Shown here piece by piece: positions 62,941 to 64,000 of a stretch of DNA of 64,000 bases. Source of the stretch: Mesostigma viride (Eukaryota > Streptophyta > Mesostigmatophyceae > Mesostigmatales > Mesostigmataceae). The notes under the pieces were generated by a model that worked only from the letters and a program-made list of their open reading frames with translations, was not told where the DNA came from and did no database searches. The stretch spans positions 1,478,911 through 1,542,910 of the forward strand of contig RPFO01000288.1 of NCBI GenBank assembly GCA_009746045.1. Direction: 5' to 3'. Positions within the stretch are counted from its first letter, which is position 1, and the number at the start of each line of letters is the position of its first letter. Made by a program: the position numbers and the translations under genes.

Positions 62941-63643
62941 TGTAACGACTAAAAATGTTGTGTTTGCAACAGCCTCAGTATCAACATTAGCGTGAAAAGA
63001 TCTTTATACCTGGGTTGGAGTCGCGACAGATAACTTCACGTCCAGAGAAGCAATGAAGATGATTCTTCAACAGTTAAGGGAATGAGTCCCCACCCTTGTT
63101 AGACACAACAGACAAGTTATATCCAAGTCGACTATCTGTTGAAGTTATAGTTGACTTTTGGCAAGGGTTGTTTGATTGATGAAACAAGGAAACCCTTGAA
63201 TTACACCATAGCTTTAGCTCTCACGTACGCACACATGCACGGCCGCCCCAAACAGGATAAAAGTCATCGTGCACGCAGCATCCGTCTAACCCTAACCCGG
63301 AAGGACCAATCAAGAGTGAGGATCACTCAAGATAAGATCTTAGCCTCCGAATCCTCCACACAACACAAGGCCAGCGCATACGAAATCCCAATGACCTGGA
63401 ACCAAATCCCCCAGGTACAACGGTACTGCAGAGAATCTATGACTGGCTGAACAACACCATGCAAAGTACCCTACGTGGATCAGGCCACGACCAATGAGGG
63501 TAGAACAATAGATTCGACAGATCTCAGCAGGCCAAATATCCATCAGACGTCGAAGCCTCCTAACTTCTCAAATAATTGTCCTAAAGAACTCATAATAAGA
63601 TCCAACAGTAGGAAAACTTTGGATGTAACATTTGGTTGTTACA
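62941..63643 (-). repeat. 5' LTR of the chromovirus
   Basis: 703 bp, matching the other LTR except for a handful of substitutions (for example near 63283 and 63313). Presumed to contain the promoter. Confidence 0.95.
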
Positions 63644-63735
63644 TGCGGACTGCGGAAGGCACCACCCCACCATTCCCCCTTCACCACGGGGTGTTGGCAA
63701 GGTTGTGTCCTGTCCCCATTGAATTGAATTGAATT
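63644..63735 (+). pseudogene. Old LINE reverse-transcriptase fragment, right half
   Basis: Begins with the TGCGG duplicate and reads TAEGTTPPFPLHHGV, then a one-base loss and QGCVLSP-like sequence (block TPPCPLQTGVWQGCVLSP in copy A). It stops abruptly at an (ATTGA)n repeat at 63718-63740. Confidence 0.7.
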
Positions 63736-64000
63736 GAATTGTAACATAACTCCCTTGGGAGTATATGTAGCACGAGCCCTTGACGAGCCACGAGCCACGA
63801 GCCACGAGGTAGCCATGGCTGTCGGAGCTCATAACTTTCACTTTTGAGCACCGAATTTAGCCGTGAATATCACTATCGCTTCGTCTTTCTAAGACGCACA
63901 TGCTGATATAATTTTCCGAATCTAAAACGCAATATATGACGAGCAAACGCCCGTTGACGCCACGCAGTTTGGCGGATGCGCTCGCCTTTGACAATGCGGC
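63718..64000. other. Right edge: retroelement 3' end debris
   Basis: An (ATTGA)n tract is followed by CATAACTCCCTTGGGAGTAT and GTAGCACGAGCCCTTGA, matching the element end at 24057-24095, then a CACGAGC triplication (63785-63806). No gene. Confidence 0.5.

Larger units (their letters stand above)
54225..63643 (-). mobile_element. Chromovirus (Ty3/gypsy) LTR retrotransposon
   Basis: 9,419 bp, minus strand, with the 5-bp duplication TGCGG at 54220-54224 and 63644-63648. LTRs are 703 bp each and nearly identical, so insertion is recent. The order gag, protease, RT, RNase H, integrase, chromodomain is that of Ty3/gypsy. Pol contains indels, so this copy is probably non-autonomous unless they are sequencing errors. 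Confidence 0.95.

Overview
The window is nuclear DNA of a eukaryotic alga. A green-lineage host is likely but not proven. It holds one clear host gene, ribosomal protein eS1/RPS3A (19455-23820, eight coding exons with GT..AG introns). It also carries Arabidopsis-type telomere repeats (CCCTAAA) and many nested mobile elements of families common in algal genomes. I recognised no tRNA or rRNA gene.

Layout. 1-5035: long minisatellites and a GGGA microsatellite with no gene. About 5292-10539: a candidate HUH-endonuclease (Rep-like) transposon with hairpin-forming inverted ends. 10540-14640: mostly empty, with a large GGT microsatellite at 12379-12617. 14653-18560: fragments of a non-LTR retrotransposon and a Penelope-like reverse transcriptase. 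19455-23820: the host eS1 gene.

24610-46523: an integrated polinton-like virus (PLV) of about 21.9 kb. It is bounded by inverted repeats of about 1.25 kb that contain outward-facing telomere-like arrays. Its structural genes run leftwards: penton-like and major capsid proteins, fibre/adhesin-like proteins and a zinc-finger protein. Its packaging ATPase, AT-hook protein, tyrosine recombinase and primase-helicase run rightwards from a divergent start near 39.2 kb. The copy is decaying. A hAT-like DNA transposon (29194-32292, 8-bp target duplication) splits the adhesin gene, and that transposon itself carries an R2-type endonuclease fragment. At least three other genes have frameshifts or premature stops. 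The virus appears to sit in the TTAA-repeat tail of a tiny retroposon copy, which in turn lies in a retrotransposon ORF1.

47151-52512: two independent 5'-truncated copies of one APE-type non-LTR retrotransposon, tail to tail, each with its own target-site duplication. 54225-63643: a chromovirus (Ty3/gypsy) LTR retrotransposon on the minus strand with 703-bp LTRs, a tRNA-Met-type primer site and an extra ORF after pol. It is inserted into an older reverse-transcriptase fragment that resumes at 63644.

The most interesting points are the telomere-repeat-bearing termini of the PLV, the frame-exact hAT interruption of its adhesin gene, the hairpin-flanked HUH element, and the shared 3' stem-loop plus TTAA-tail design of several retroelement ends.
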